A stretch of DNA of 64,000 bases. It comes from Luteibaculum oceani. Its GTDB lineage: Bacteria > Bacteroidota > Bacteroidia > Flavobacteriales_D > Luteibaculaceae. This document shows positions 1-8,578 of this stretch, piece by piece (the first letter of the stretch is position 1; every line of letters begins with the position of its first letter). Under the pieces are notes generated by a model. The model made no database searches. It saw only the letters and a program-made list of their open reading frames with translations, and was not told the origin of the DNA. A program made the position numbers and the translations under genes. The DNA lies in the NCBI RefSeq assembly GCF_007995015.1, contig NZ_VORB01000002.1:273347-337346 (forward strand), written 5' to 3'.

Positions 1-1
1 T

Positions 2-361
2 TTTTTAAGGGCTATTTTCGAAGTTTTTGAACGTTATAAAACACCTATAGACCTTATTACCACTTCTGAGGTAGCTGTATCAGTTACCATTGACGATACA
101 ACCAATCTAGATGCGATTGTAGATGATTTACGAACCTACGGAATGGTAGAGGTAGATGATCAGCTAAGTATTGTATCTGTTGTGGGGAATTCCATTGGAG
201 ATCAGAAAGGAGTGGCCAATATGGTAATGCACGCTTTAAAGGATGTATCCATCCGAATGATTTCATACGGTGGAAGTAAGCATAACGTGAGTATTCTGAT
301 TCCGACGGAATACAAACAGGCGGCATTAAAAAGTTTTAATAAGGAAATCTTTAAACTTTAG
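2..361 (+). CDS. lysC: Aspartate kinase, C-terminal part (5' end outside window)
   Basis: The open frame runs in from the window edge and gives 119 residues before a TAG stop. The visible part begins FLRAIFEVFERYKTPIDLIT and continues into a second ACT-like fold, which is the regulatory tail of aspartate kinases (ATP + aspartate to aspartyl phosphate, first step to lysine, diaminopimelate, threonine and methionine). The catalytic domain lies outside the window. It stops after the ACT domains, so it is not fused to homoserine dehydrogenase at this end. The lysA frame starts 3 bases after the stop, so the two genes are almost certainly one transcript, fitting a lysine/diaminopimelate role. A downstream Met at 143 is internal and not a real start. 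Confidence 0.85.
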   Translation, partial: FLRAIFEVFERYKTPIDLITTSEVAVSVTIDDTTNLDAIVDDLRTYGMVEVDDQLSIVSVVGNSIGDQKGVANMVMHALKDVSIRMISYGGSKHNVSILIPTEYKQAALKSFNKEIFKL

Positions 362-364
362 GGT

Positions 365-1528
365 TTGAGAGCATATATAGATAAATTAAAGGCCTACGAC
401 ACTCCTTTTTATCTCTACGATCTCGATTTGCTTAACGCCTCTTTATCGGCGTGCAAAACTCAGGCAGATAGATTTGGTTATCACGTGCATTACGCAATGA
501 AAGCCAATACCAATGATATGGTGCTGCGCGAAATTGTAAAAGCAGGTTTTGGTGCAGATTGTGTTAGTGGTAATGAGGTTAAAAAGGCTTTTCAAAGTGG
601 ATTCGATCCAAAAGCCATTGTCTTTGCTGGAGTAGGGAAGAGCGATAAAGAAATTACCGATGCCTTAGAAATTGGGATTGGTAGATTTAATGTGGAGTCG
701 GTTCAAGAGTTAGAAGTTCTGAACGAGTTAGCCGCAAAGTATAATGCAATAGCGGAGGTGAACATTAGGATAAATCCAAATGTAAAATCCTACACACATG
801 CCAATATCACTACCGGGCTAAACGAAAATAAATTTGGGGTTAGCGCGGAAGATATCCAAGAGATAATTCAGCTTACTGAAAACCTAAAGCATATTAAGTT
901 GGGCGGTCTACATTTTCATATTGGATCGCAAATTACCCGCATGGAGGCCTTTAAAAACCTTTGTCTACGCGTTAATGAGATAAATGAGAATTGTAAGCAA
1001 TACGGTTGGAAACCCGATGTTTTAAACCTAGGAGGGGGATTAGGGATTGATTATGTTAATCCAAAGGATAACCCTCACGCCGATTTCCAATTGTATTTCG
1101 AAACTATAAATGGGCTTTTAGAAGCAGATCAAGACCAAGAAATTCATTTCGAATTGGGACGATCCTTGGTAGGGCAATGTGGTCAATTAATTACCAAGGT
1201 ATTGTATGAGAAATTAGGTAAAACCAAGGATTTTCTAATTGTAGATGCTGGAATGACGGAGCTAATGCGTCCAGCCTTGTATCAGGCACAGCATTTTATA
1301 GAGAATCTTAGTTCCGAAGCTGCAGAGCAAAATTACGATGTGGTAGGCCCCATTTGCGAGTCGACCGATTGCTTTGGAAAAGAGATGCCTTTACCGAAAT
1401 CTAAGCGAGGGGACTTGCTGGCTATATACAGTGCAGGGGCCTACGGGGAAAGTATGGCAAATGCCTATAATCTAAGAGCTCAAAATCCCAGCGCTTACAT
1501 TATTAATGGAAAAGTGGTTAGACCATAG
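365..1528 (+). CDS. lysA: Diaminopimelate decarboxylase
   Basis: A 387-residue fold-III PLP enzyme that decarboxylates meso-diaminopimelate to L-lysine in the cytoplasm. The PLP lysine is K46 in HYAMKANTN; HFHIGSQ lies at 183-189; the glycine-rich phosphate loop GGGLGIDY is at 223-230; ELGRSL is near 264; the active-site Cys/Glu motif of the partner subunit is CEST at 331-334. Length fits the family. The start is TTG, 3 bases after the aspartate kinase stop; the first internal ATG would remove the PLP lysine region, so TTG is the only reasonable start. It is probably translationally coupled to the upstream kinase gene, and the transcript ends at the hairpin at 1546-1576. Confidence 0.95.
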   Translation: MRAYIDKLKAYDTPFYLYDLDLLNASLSACKTQADRFGYHVHYAMKANTNDMVLREIVKAGFGADCVSGNEVKKAFQSGFDPKAIVFAGVGKSDKEITDALEIGIGRFNVESVQELEVLNELAAKYNAIAEVNIRINPNVKSYTHANITTGLNENKFGVSAEDIQEIIQLTENLKHIKLGGLHFHIGSQITRMEAFKNLCLRVNEINENCKQYGWKPDVLNLGGGLGIDYVNPKDNPHADFQLYFETINGLLEADQDQEIHFELGRSLVGQCGQLITKVLYEKLGKTKDFLIVDAGMTELMRPALYQAQHFIENLSSEAAEQNYDVVGPICESTDCFGKEMPLPKSKRGDLLAIYSAGAYGESMANAYNLRAQNPSAYIINGKVVRP

Positions 1529-1545
1529 CTCAATTGTAATTGCAT

Positions 1546-1576
1546 AAAAAAAAAGGGACCTCGTGGTCCCTTTTTT
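1546..1576. terminator. Bidirectional intrinsic terminator
   Basis: Perfect stem GGGACC/GGTCCC with loop TCGT, preceded by nine A and followed by six T. It lies between the convergent lysA and oligopeptidase genes and can serve both strands. Confidence 0.9.
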
Positions 1577-1577
1577 G

Positions 1578-3671
1578 TTATAGCTTCATGCCAACATGTT
1601 GCATGACAAATGCCCATTGGTCGGCGAATTCTTCTACCTGTTTTTCTACGGGTTTTCCAGCTCCGTGGCCAGCGTTTTTATCTACGCGTAGTAAAATGGG
1701 TTCGTTTCCTTTTTGATGCGCCTGCAAAGTTGCTGCAAACTTGAAAGAGTGTGCAGGTACAACCCTGTCATCATGATCTCCTGTAATTACCATTGTAGCG
1801 GGATATTCGATTTCCTTCACATTGTGAATGGGGGAGTATCCTTTTAGGTAATCAAACATTTCCTTGCTTTCATCACTTCTTCCGTAATCTCCTGCCCATG
1901 CCCATCCAATGGTAAACTCATGGTATTTAAGCATGTCTAAAACCCCAACTTTTGGAAGTGCAACGGCAAATAAATCTGGTCTTTGTGTTAACACGGCTCC
2001 AATAAGTAAGCCTCCGTTACTACGACCGTGAACCGCCATTTTCTCCTTAGATGTGTATCCTTCCTTTTGAAGATATTCTGCAGCAGCGATGAAATCATCG
2101 AAAACATTCTGCTTGTTCATCTTGGTTCCTGCTTGGTGCCAAGCCTCACCGTATTCGCTTCCACCTCTAATATTGGCTACAGCGTAAATACCACCAGCAT
2201 TTAAAAAGGCCATGCGATCTGGTTTGTAATGTGGTTGTATAGATATATTAAATCCTCCATAGGCATAGAGAAAGCAAGGGGTGTTCGGTGATTTTTTCAG
2301 TCCCTTTTTCATGACCAAGAATAGGGGAATTTTTGTGCCATCTTTTGAGTTGTAGAATTTTTGTTCTACGGTGTAATCCGCTGGGTTGAATGGAAGTTGT
2401 ACCTCCTTAAACGGCTCTGGTTTTTTCGTAAAATCCTTATACACATAAACGCTATTCGGATTTACATACCCTTCATAGGTGAAATACAAATGTTTTTGTT
2501 CCTTATCAAAGCGTAAACCACCAATATTCCCCATTCCTGGTAGGGCCAACTCCGACAACTCGTTATTCTCTAGATTTAACAAATAAAGCTTGTTAACCAC
2601 ATCTTGTAAGTAGTTTAAAACCAATCCTTTATGAGTGAGTTTAGCGCCTTGGAGCAGTGATTCTTTCTCTTCTACAATAACTTTCCAGTTTTGCTTGTCA
2701 GGATTATTTGGATCCACCCAAATAATTTGGTTGTTGGGCGCTTTTGCGTTGGTAATAAAAAGAAAACCTTTATTCCAGTTTCCTAGATAGTTAAAGTCAT
2801 TGTCGAACCCACTAACCATGGTAGTGAAATCCGTCTTACCTTTTTCTCTGAAAAGCACGTTGTTGCCACTGGTGCTTTGAGATCCGTAGATGAAAAGGAA
2901 TTTTTTGTCATCATCAAGTTCTGCTCCAAAGGTTTTTTGCGCATTTTCTTTATCCTCGAAAACTAAACTGCTTTTATTCTCCGCTAAATTGTGGTAATAG
3001 ATTTTGTGGTATTCATTCTTGGCAGAATACTCATTACCCTCTTTAGGAGCGGGGAAAGAAGCATAGTAAAAGCCTTTTTCATCCCAGGTAATGCCCGAGA
3101 ATTTCACCCATTTTATCTCGTTAGGTAATTGTTTGCCTGTGCTAATTTCTTTAACCTTAATAGTAACCCAATCGGATCCAGAAGCGGAAACTCCGTAGGC
3201 CAGATATTTTCCATCTTTAGATACACTCCAGGCGTTTAGCGAAGCCGTTCCATCTTCTGAAAAAGTATTGGGGTCCAGTAAAACCGATTCCTCTCCGTCC
3301 TTGATCAACTTTAGAACCGAGTGGTTCATTTTACCGTCGTTATAACTGTATACCAGTCCAGCTTTGGTTCTTTTAGGTGAACTGTAGCGCTCATAATCCC
3401 AATATTTGGGAAGCATTTCTACAAGCTTTTTACGTTGAGGGATATCTTTAAGGTAGGATTGAGTTAATTGATTTTGTTGATCGACCCAAGCCATGGTTTC
3501 CTCACTATAATCGTCTTCGAGCCAGGCGTAGGGGTCTGCAATTTGTTCTCCAAAGTAGGTTTTAGTAGAATCTACTTTTTTAGTTTCGGGATAATTTAAG
3601 CTGGATGCTTGGTCCTTGCATCCGAATAACAAAAGGGCTACAGCTCCTAAACTTAGATATTTTGCTTTCAT
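1578..3671 (-). CDS. Prolyl oligopeptidase family serine peptidase (S9A), lipoprotein
   Basis: A 697-residue protein with a lipoprotein signal (lipobox LLFGC, lipid Cys 18), followed by the seven-bladed propeller region and a C-terminal alpha/beta-hydrolase domain. The catalytic triad is visible: Ser551 in GRSNGG, Asp in GDHDDRV (about 634-635), His669 in AGHGAG. The family cuts after proline in short peptides, and the lipid anchor puts it in the periplasm or on the surface side of a membrane. The gene starts 2 bases after the cyclophilin stop and is the last of a four-gene minus-strand run (5667 to 1578). Family assignment is certain; the physiological peptide substrate cannot be read from sequence. 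Confidence 0.95.
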   Translation of the reverse strand: MKAKYLSLGAVALLLFGCKDQASSLNYPETKKVDSTKTYFGEQIADPYAWLEDDYSEETMAWVDQQNQLTQSYLKDIPQRKKLVEMLPKYWDYERYSSPKRTKAGLVYSYNDGKMNHSVLKLIKDGEESVLLDPNTFSEDGTASLNAWSVSKDGKYLAYGVSASGSDWVTIKVKEISTGKQLPNEIKWVKFSGITWDEKGFYYASFPAPKEGNEYSAKNEYHKIYYHNLAENKSSLVFEDKENAQKTFGAELDDDKKFLFIYGSQSTSGNNVLFREKGKTDFTTMVSGFDNDFNYLGNWNKGFLFITNAKAPNNQIIWVDPNNPDKQNWKVIVEEKESLLQGAKLTHKGLVLNYLQDVVNKLYLLNLENNELSELALPGMGNIGGLRFDKEQKHLYFTYEGYVNPNSVYVYKDFTKKPEPFKEVQLPFNPADYTVEQKFYNSKDGTKIPLFLVMKKGLKKSPNTPCFLYAYGGFNISIQPHYKPDRMAFLNAGGIYAVANIRGGSEYGEAWHQAGTKMNKQNVFDDFIAAAEYLQKEGYTSKEKMAVHGRSNGGLLIGAVLTQRPDLFAVALPKVGVLDMLKYHEFTIGWAWAGDYGRSDESKEMFDYLKGYSPIHNVKEIEYPATMVITGDHDDRVVPAHSFKFAATLQAHQKGNEPILLRVDKNAGHGAGKPVEKQVEEFADQWAFVMQHVGMKL

Positions 3672-3673
3672 TT

Positions 3674-4477
3674 TTAGGGTTTGATTTTAACTTTCATAAA
3701 TACATTTTCATCAGGCCAATCCTGCGAATCTGTGGGTAATTTCGAAATTTTTTCAACTACATCCATACCGCTGGTAACATGACCAAATACTGTGTGTTTA
3801 CCGTCTAAATGCGGGGTTCCTCCTGTAGTTTTGTACAACTTCCTTTGTTGTGATGTGAAAGTGATGTTGTTTTCTCTTTCCAAACGCTGAAGTGCCAGTT
3901 CGCTTACTTTTTTACCAATTACTATGTAAAAATCATAGCTAACACTTAAACCATCATTTTTATTATCGTAATGTCTGCACATGGCTACAGCTCCGGGTTT
4001 ATGGTATAAGTCAGGAGAAATTTCCTGTGGTAAAGCGTATTCTCCAATGGAATACTTGCGTCCAGAAATTAGGTAGTTGTCCGCGTCTCCGCCCTGGATA
4101 ATAAAGTCTTCTGCAACCCGATAAAAAAGGGTGGAGTCGTAATACTGTTTCTCTTTTACCAGATACAAGAAGTTTCCGGTGTGGATAGGGGTTTTATCAG
4201 AGAGTCTTATTTCAATTTCACCGTATTTAGTGGAAATTACAAAATCCCTTTCCGGGTTCTTTTTAAAATATTCCCCCAAAAACTTCGGAGCATTTTCATT
4301 GTTGAGAAAAAATGCCTTTTTTTCTTCCTTTTTCTTTTTAGGAGCAGGCTTTTTAATCTCCGTTTTTTGTGCTTTATCCTTTGTCGATTTTCGGGGGTCG
4401 CTGCACCCAAAAAAAACGCCCGATAAAATACCGAGCGCAGCTAATTGAATGAGTTTAACCTTAGTACTTAGGATCAT
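3674..4477 (-). CDS. Cyclophilin-type peptidyl-prolyl isomerase lipoprotein
   Basis: 267 residues: lipobox GVFFGC (lipid Cys about 25), a Lys/Glu-rich linker to about residue 55, then a cyclophilin domain. Visible family motifs are FYRVAEDFIIQGGD, carrying the active-site Arg, and HLDGKHTVFGHV. The usual FFI core motif is diverged (DFYIVIG), and there is an insert before the HLD motif, so catalytic efficiency is uncertain. It should help fold envelope proteins outside the cytoplasm. Its ATG overlaps the 3' end of the upstream secreted-protein gene by 17 bases and the prolyl oligopeptidase follows 2 bases later. A chaperone-like isomerase next to a proline-specific peptidase is a sensible pairing in the periplasm. 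Confidence 0.9.
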   Translation of the reverse strand: MILSTKVKLIQLAALGILSGVFFGCSDPRKSTKDKAQKTEIKKPAPKKKKEEKKAFFLNNENAPKFLGEYFKKNPERDFVISTKYGEIEIRLSDKTPIHTGNFLYLVKEKQYYDSTLFYRVAEDFIIQGGDADNYLISGRKYSIGEYALPQEISPDLYHKPGAVAMCRHYDNKNDGLSVSYDFYIVIGKKVSELALQRLERENNITFTSQQRKLYKTTGGTPHLDGKHTVFGHVTSGMDVVEKISKLPTDSQDWPDENVFMKVKIKP

Positions 4478-4949
4478 TGAATTCTAAATCGTAAAGTTTA
4501 TCGTCAGTTAAATAAGGTAAATCGTCGAATACCAATTTTGGATAAGCATCCATTAAGCGGCGATCTAGTTCATTATTCATGGGCAAGTTTTTCATGGCAC
4601 TCTTTTCGCTAGCTCCGTATTCCCAGTGTTTAGGTTTAACATCGTTTTTTACATGGTATACGTTAAAAGCTAACCTTCTAGCGTAATCAGAGTGGTGCAT
4701 TGCATTTAGAAACTCACCATCTAAAAAAAGCTTTCTGGCATAGCGCTGATGCATTACAGCTTGGTCAAAGGTTCCATCTAATTGTTGCTTTTCCATGTCT
4801 CCCAAAAATTTGTGAGACTCCTTTATGATATTGGCTGATTTAATCAGGAAGGTTTTACTTCTCTGCTTTAAATAGGTTTGGCCCTTGGCATTAATACCTA
4901 CAGCAAGCAGGATGGTGCTTAAAGCAATTAATTTAAGCGCTAGCTTCAT
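4461..4949 (-). CDS. Small secreted protein of unknown function
   Basis: 162 residues with a clear Sec signal peptide (cleavage probably after AKGQ, about residue 24). The mature part is mostly helical, with an aromatic/His-rich segment (HQRYARKLF, HHSDYARRLAFN) that resembles a degenerate pair of helical repeats: both halves contain a YAR(K/R)L pattern. I recognise no family. It is embedded in a tight run: its ATG overlaps the TerC gene by 17 bases and its stop overlaps the cyclophilin start by 17 bases, so it is co-translated with both and most likely works in the envelope. Confidence 0.75.
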   Translation of the reverse strand: MKLALKLIALSTILLAVGINAKGQTYLKQRSKTFLIKSANIIKESHKFLGDMEKQQLDGTFDQAVMHQRYARKLFLDGEFLNAMHHSDYARRLAFNVYHVKNDVKPKHWEYGASEKSAMKNLPMNNELDRRLMDAYPKLVFDDLPYLTDDKLYDLEFNDPKY

Positions 4950-5667
4950 TTTTCTTTCTTTTTTTGGTTGCGTTAATGTTGATGGTTTCTACGGCTAGTG
5001 AAAAGAAAACCGCGAAGTAAATATAGCCTTTTGGAATATGGATACCCAGAGCTTCAACCTCCAAAATCAGAGTAAACCCTATCAATATTAAAAAGGAAAG
5101 CGCTAGCACTTGTAGTGTGGGGTACTTATTGATAAAGTCGGAAATTTTTCCAGCGAAAACCATCATGATAATTATGGATATGATTACAGCAATAATCATA
5201 AGAATGAGTTGATCTGTCAAGCCTATGGCGGTTAGAATACTATCGAAGGAGAATATCAAATCAAGCACTATAATTTGAAAAATTGCCTTGGCAAACGAGT
5301 TATATGCCTTAGCGGTAACCTCGTGTTCCACATCCGTTACTTTGTGGTGTAATTCTTTTGTAGACTTAGCAATTAAGAATAATCCTCCAACAAAAAGTAT
5401 TAAATCGCGCCAAGTTATGGCGTATCCAAACAACTCAGTAATGGGCTGCGTTAACTGGGTTATATAGCTAATCATACTAAGCAAGATCAACCTCATTATT
5501 AATGCAAGTGAAAGTCCAACCATTCTCGCTTTTGGCTGTTGTTCTTTGGGGAGCTTTCCAGATACCATCGAAATAAAAATTATATTGTCGATGCCTAAAA
5601 CTATTTCTAGGAAAGTAAGCGTAAGTAAGGCAATCCATGCCTCAGGCTGGGTAAATATTTCTAGCAT
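4933..5667 (-). CDS. TerC family integral membrane protein
   Basis: About 244 residues from the ATG at 5667, with seven predicted membrane segments. The N-terminal stretch holds the acidic signature LTFLEIVLGIDNIIFIS, with a second acidic helix pair around FSFDSILTAIGL; these Asp/Glu residues in membrane helices are the TerC hallmark and are thought to coordinate metal ions. Homologues act in tellurite resistance, manganese export or membrane-protein metalation during secretion. An in-frame ATG at 5688 would add MVYKSHN; I prefer 5667 because TerC proteins usually begin close to this point. It heads the four-gene minus-strand run and is divergent from the hydrolase gene. A metal-export role would fit the manganese uptake genes elsewhere in the window, but that is inference. 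Confidence 0.9.
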   Translation of the reverse strand: MLEIFTQPEAWIALLTLTFLEIVLGIDNIIFISMVSGKLPKEQQPKARMVGLSLALIMRLILLSMISYITQLTQPITELFGYAITWRDLILFVGGLFLIAKSTKELHHKVTDVEHEVTAKAYNSFAKAIFQIIVLDLIFSFDSILTAIGLTDQLILMIIAVIISIIIMMVFAGKISDFINKYPTLQVLALSFLILIGFTLILEVEALGIHIPKGYIYFAVFFSLAVETININATKKRKKNEASA

Positions 5668-5707
5668 GTTATGGCTTTTATAAACCATGCAAGTTTAAAC
5701 AATTATT

Positions 5708-6556
5708 ATGCCAATGAAAGGGATTAACTACATAGATATTGGACCTTATAAAGTAGCTTTCGAGGTGAAAGAAACTGCTAATGCCAAAGCTTGTATACTC
5801 ATGGTGCATGGAATGGGAGAGCATTGTTGGAGGTATAATCATGTGGTAGATTATTTCGTTGAGCAGGACTTAAACGTAATAAGATTCGATCTTCCAGGAC
5901 ATGGGTTAAGCTCTGGGAAGCGTGGTCATATAAAAAGCTACGATGAGGTGCTAGATTGTGTAGATTATTTTCTTGGCCTACTAAATGATTATAATGTCCC
6001 AAGTTTCCTTTTTGGACATAGCATGGGGGGAAATATTGTTTTGGGGGAGTTGATGTATAGAAAACCAAAATTGGTAGGTGCCATTGTGGCGTCCCCTTGG
6101 GTTGCACTAACCTTTAAAATGGGCTTTTTTAAAAGCTTAATGGCTACCATAGCCTCAAAGCTGATTCCAGCGGCAACCAAAAAAAATGCTCTGGCACCAG
6201 AAATCTTAAGTAAGGATATTGAGGTTGTAAATCAGTATCAATCAGATTCATTAGTACACGACGCTGTAAGTCCCAGGCTTTTTGTTGAAATGAGTAGGGT
6301 AGCTACAATGGTTCAACTTCGTGCTTCCCGAATTAGAACCCATACTTTATTGTATCACGGTAGTGGAGATCAACTTACAGCACCATGGGCTACTAAAGCT
6401 GTAGCGGATGCCATGCCCAATTCTAAGTTTATTTTATACGATAGTGGATACCACGAAATGCATAACGAGCCCAATAAAAAGGAGGTGCTCGAGAACATAG
6501 GTCAATTCATTAATGAGCGACTGGCTACGCTTGTCCCTCAATTTCAAACAAGCTAA
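5708..6556 (+). CDS. Alpha/beta hydrolase, monoacylglycerol lipase/lysophospholipase type
   Basis: 282 residues, no signal peptide, cytoplasmic. The oxyanion-side motif HGMGEHCWRY, the nucleophile elbow GHSMGG (Ser about 107), a late Asp in GSGDQLT and His in YHEMHNEP form a complete catalytic set. HGxxEH plus the FDLPGHGLSSG segment is the serine aminopeptidase S33/monoglyceride-lipase pattern, so the likely substrates are mono- or lysoglycerolipids. The start is ATG at 5708 (a second ATG lies two codons later). It is monocistronic, and its 3' end overlaps the convergent metallophosphoesterase gene by 32 bases, leaving no terminator between them. Confidence 0.88.
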   Translation: MPMKGINYIDIGPYKVAFEVKETANAKACILMVHGMGEHCWRYNHVVDYFVEQDLNVIRFDLPGHGLSSGKRGHIKSYDEVLDCVDYFLGLLNDYNVPSFLFGHSMGGNIVLGELMYRKPKLVGAIVASPWVALTFKMGFFKSLMATIASKLIPAATKKNALAPEILSKDIEVVNQYQSDSLVHDAVSPRLFVEMSRVATMVQLRASRIRTHTLLYHGSGDQLTAPWATKAVADAMPNSKFILYDSGYHEMHNEPNKKEVLENIGQFINERLATLVPQFQTS

Positions 6557-7781
6557 TTTCTGGTGGCATACCAACCCTGCCAGGAAATCCAATGTAACCA
6601 AAGCCCCTGTTTACGTATAGCATCTTGTCTTGGTGCATGTAGGTGCCTGCCCATTTCTTGTAGCGGTATTGTACAGGACTCCATTTGAAACTACCTAATA
6701 TCAAACCAAATTGCATACCATGGGTGTGTCCAGAAAGCGTTAAATCTGGTGCTTTTTGGTGGGTTTTTACCTGCTCATCAAAGTGGGTTGGGTCATGCGA
6801 CATTAAAATTCCAAAAGCGTCTGGATTGTATTTTGCCAAAGCTCTTTCTATATCTCCGTGCTGAGGAAAAGGAGGGAGTCCCCAATTTTCAACTCCACCC
6901 AAATAAATCTGCTGACCCTCTATTTCAATGTAGTCGCCTTCATTAAGCATTAGGGTAAAGCCCATTTCTCCGTGTATGGTCTTTAAGCGATCTAAATTGG
7001 CTCTTTTCTCCTCAACAGAATCCCATTTGTAGTAATCTCCGTAATCATGGTTCCCTAAAACGGAATACTTCCCATATTTTGCTTGTAACTTGGAAAATTC
7101 AGGTACCCAGGGCTCCGCTTCCGATGCGATATCGTTTACTAGGTCTCCTGTGAATAATATTAAATCGGGCTCTAGTTTGTTAATTTCATTAATCGCTGTT
7201 CTAACGGGCTTTTTGTGATCTAAAAAAGAACCCAAATGAGCGTCGGATATTTGAACCACTCGAAGTCTAGTTCCCGCATTCAGTTTACTAGTTTTTATAG
7301 TTTTCTTTTCCGTTCTAAATGCAAACCTTCCGAAAACAATTCCATATAAAATGGATGCAAAGGGTAGTGCGGCAATAAAGGTTCCGAGTATTCTTAAAAA
7401 CTCTTGTCGAGTGATTAAAACTCCGCTGAAATCTGGTTTTCTCCCAAATTCAAATTTTGCTGCAATCCAGAATAATATGTTTTTAAAGTCAGCAACTAGG
7501 TTAAAAAGTAATAGGATAAGTTTAGGAACATAAAATAGGATAAAAACCCCCATAAACCCTAGTATCCAGGTTGTAGATGGTTTTTCGCCATTTTTTATGA
7601 AGAAAAAATAAATCGTCATTGCGGTTAAAGTCAGTGGCACCGACCAGTACGCAAAATTGCTTATAACTTTAATTAGGGGTTTTCCTTCTAATGGGAAACT
7701 GTATTTTAATCCTCTGTAGATGTACCAATCAAGCAGTAAAAATGCCAACCAGAAAAAGAACACAATAATCATCCTAGACAT
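6525..7781 (-). CDS. Membrane-anchored metallophosphoesterase
   Basis: 418 residues. The first 155 residues contain four hydrophobic segments; the rest is a calcineurin-like phosphoesterase with all five metal motifs: SDAHLGS, GDLVND, GNHDYGD, MSHDP and SGHTHGMQFG. This arrangement is the YkoQ/YaeI-like group of dimetal phosphohydrolases (some act on UDP-diacylglucosamine-type lipids or cyclic dinucleotides); the substrate here is unknown. The ATG lies 5 bases after a TACCTTTG promoter box (7794-7787), so the mRNA may be leaderless. Divergent from the DUF493 gene, convergent with and overlapping the hydrolase gene. Confidence 0.9.
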   Translation of the reverse strand: MSRMIIVFFFWLAFLLLDWYIYRGLKYSFPLEGKPLIKVISNFAYWSVPLTLTAMTIYFFFIKNGEKPSTTWILGFMGVFILFYVPKLILLLFNLVADFKNILFWIAAKFEFGRKPDFSGVLITRQEFLRILGTFIAALPFASILYGIVFGRFAFRTEKKTIKTSKLNAGTRLRVVQISDAHLGSFLDHKKPVRTAINEINKLEPDLILFTGDLVNDIASEAEPWVPEFSKLQAKYGKYSVLGNHDYGDYYKWDSVEEKRANLDRLKTIHGEMGFTLMLNEGDYIEIEGQQIYLGGVENWGLPPFPQHGDIERALAKYNPDAFGILMSHDPTHFDEQVKTHQKAPDLTLSGHTHGMQFGLILGSFKWSPVQYRYKKWAGTYMHQDKMLYVNRGFGYIGFPGRVGMPPEISLFEIEGQA

Positions 7782-7786
7782 AAGGT

Positions 7787-7794
7787 CAAAGGTA
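7787..7794 (-). promoter_or_regulatory. Bacteroidota -7 promoter box, TACCTTTG
   Basis: Exact match to TAnnTTTG on the minus strand, ending 5 bases before the metallophosphoesterase ATG. I see no convincing TTG -33 element at the usual 17-23 base spacing. A transcript starting 3-5 bases after the box would have almost no leader. Confidence 0.6.
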
Positions 7795-7871
7795 CATCGC
7801 GCGAACTTTTGTAATTGTTAAAAGAAGCTTATTAAAAATTGCATTTACTGTAGCGCTCGCAATTCAAGTTG

Positions 7872-7879
7872 TACCTTTG
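7872..7879 (+). promoter_or_regulatory. Bacteroidota -7 promoter box, TACCTTTG
   Basis: Exact TAnnTTTG match, the same eight bases as the divergent box at 7794-7787, ending 4 bases before the ATG of the DUF493 gene at 7884. It predicts a leaderless transcript. The box also argues against an earlier in-frame TTG (7869), which would lie upstream of the box. Confidence 0.6.
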
Positions 7880-7883
7880 CATC

Positions 7884-8156
7884 ATGAATATAGAGCAGGA
7901 AATTAAGCTAAGAGCTCAATTAGCTGAATTACACAACTTTCCAGATTTATACATGTTTAAGTTTATAGTGCCTAACGAGCCTGGAAAGAAGGATGAGGTA
8001 TTGAAATTCTTTTCAGAAAAGGCAGATGTGAGTACCAAAAAATCTCGGAATGGTAAATATTTGGCCATTTCTATAAAGGAAGTAATGATAAGTGTGGATG
8101 CAGTAATGCAGCGTTACCACGAATTGAAATCGGTAAAGGGATTAATGTCATTATGA
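7884..8156 (+). CDS. DUF493 (YbeD-like) family protein
   Basis: 90 residues beginning MNIEQEIKLRAQLAEL. The middle FMFKFIVPN-like segment (YMFKFIVPNEPGKKDEV) and the following alternation of beta strands and helices match the small ACT-like alpha/beta fold of the DUF493/YbeD family. These are cytoplasmic proteins of unknown, possibly regulatory, function. The ATG at 7884 is chosen over an in-frame TTG at 7869 because the promoter box lies between them. Its stop overlaps the next gene by ATGA, so both are translationally coupled. Confidence 0.85.
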   Translation: MNIEQEIKLRAQLAELHNFPDLYMFKFIVPNEPGKKDEVLKFFSEKADVSTKKSRNGKYLAISIKEVMISVDAVMQRYHELKSVKGLMSL

Positions 8157-8515
8157 TAAAGGCACTTTTAGAAATTTTAGCCGGTTCGGCAATTGTCATT
8201 TCCCTTTATATAGTGGGGAGGTACCTATGGAGAAAATACATAGGAAAGAATGAGCCCAACCGACATGCTGTTATTGAGGAATATGAGGTGACGCCTGTGG
8301 AAAACGGTGCAGAGGTTTTTCTTAAATACAGACTTCCAGTGGCGGGTAAGGTTGTAATTTCCGAGCAAATAGATCAGGTTGCTGGCAAAGTCTTTTTTAA
8401 TGATTTTCAGGAAGTTGGTTTGTATAAAATTCGATGCACCTTCAAATCGTTGGGAACCTCAAATAAAATTTCTTTCAAGGCACCGGGAACACACTTGATG
8501 AAAACTGTGAAGTAA
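8153..8515 (+). CDS. Small membrane-anchored protein of unknown function
   Basis: 120 residues: an N-terminal hydrophobic helix (about 5-25, LLEILAGSAIVISLYIVGRY) then a positively charged stop, then a soluble domain of about 85 residues rich in alternating hydrophobic residues, suggesting a small beta domain facing the cytoplasm. I do not recognise the family. It starts inside the ATGA overlap with the DUF493 gene and is followed by a strong terminator, so the two form a two-gene transcript. Confidence 0.7.
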   Translation: MIKALLEILAGSAIVISLYIVGRYLWRKYIGKNEPNRHAVIEEYEVTPVENGAEVFLKYRLPVAGKVVISEQIDQVAGKVFFNDFQEVGLYKIRCTFKSLGTSNKISFKAPGTHLMKTVK

Positions 8516-8544
8516 ATAAAGAAGACAACGTCTATTGAAATAAA

Positions 8545-8575
8545 AAAACCGCCTAAGCAATTAGGCGGTTTTTTT
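8545..8575. terminator. Bidirectional intrinsic terminator
   Basis: Stem AACCGCCTAA/TTAGGCGGTT with loop GCAA, flanked by A-tract on the left and T-tract on the right, between the convergent 120-aa membrane protein gene and clpC. Confidence 0.92.
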
Positions 8576-8578
8576 GTT

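Noticed and set aside
4179..4448. Two overlapping plus-strand frames opposite the cyclophilin lipoprotein
   Set aside because: They are antisense to the Lys-rich linker and hydrophobic by reverse complement of AAA/AAG codons.
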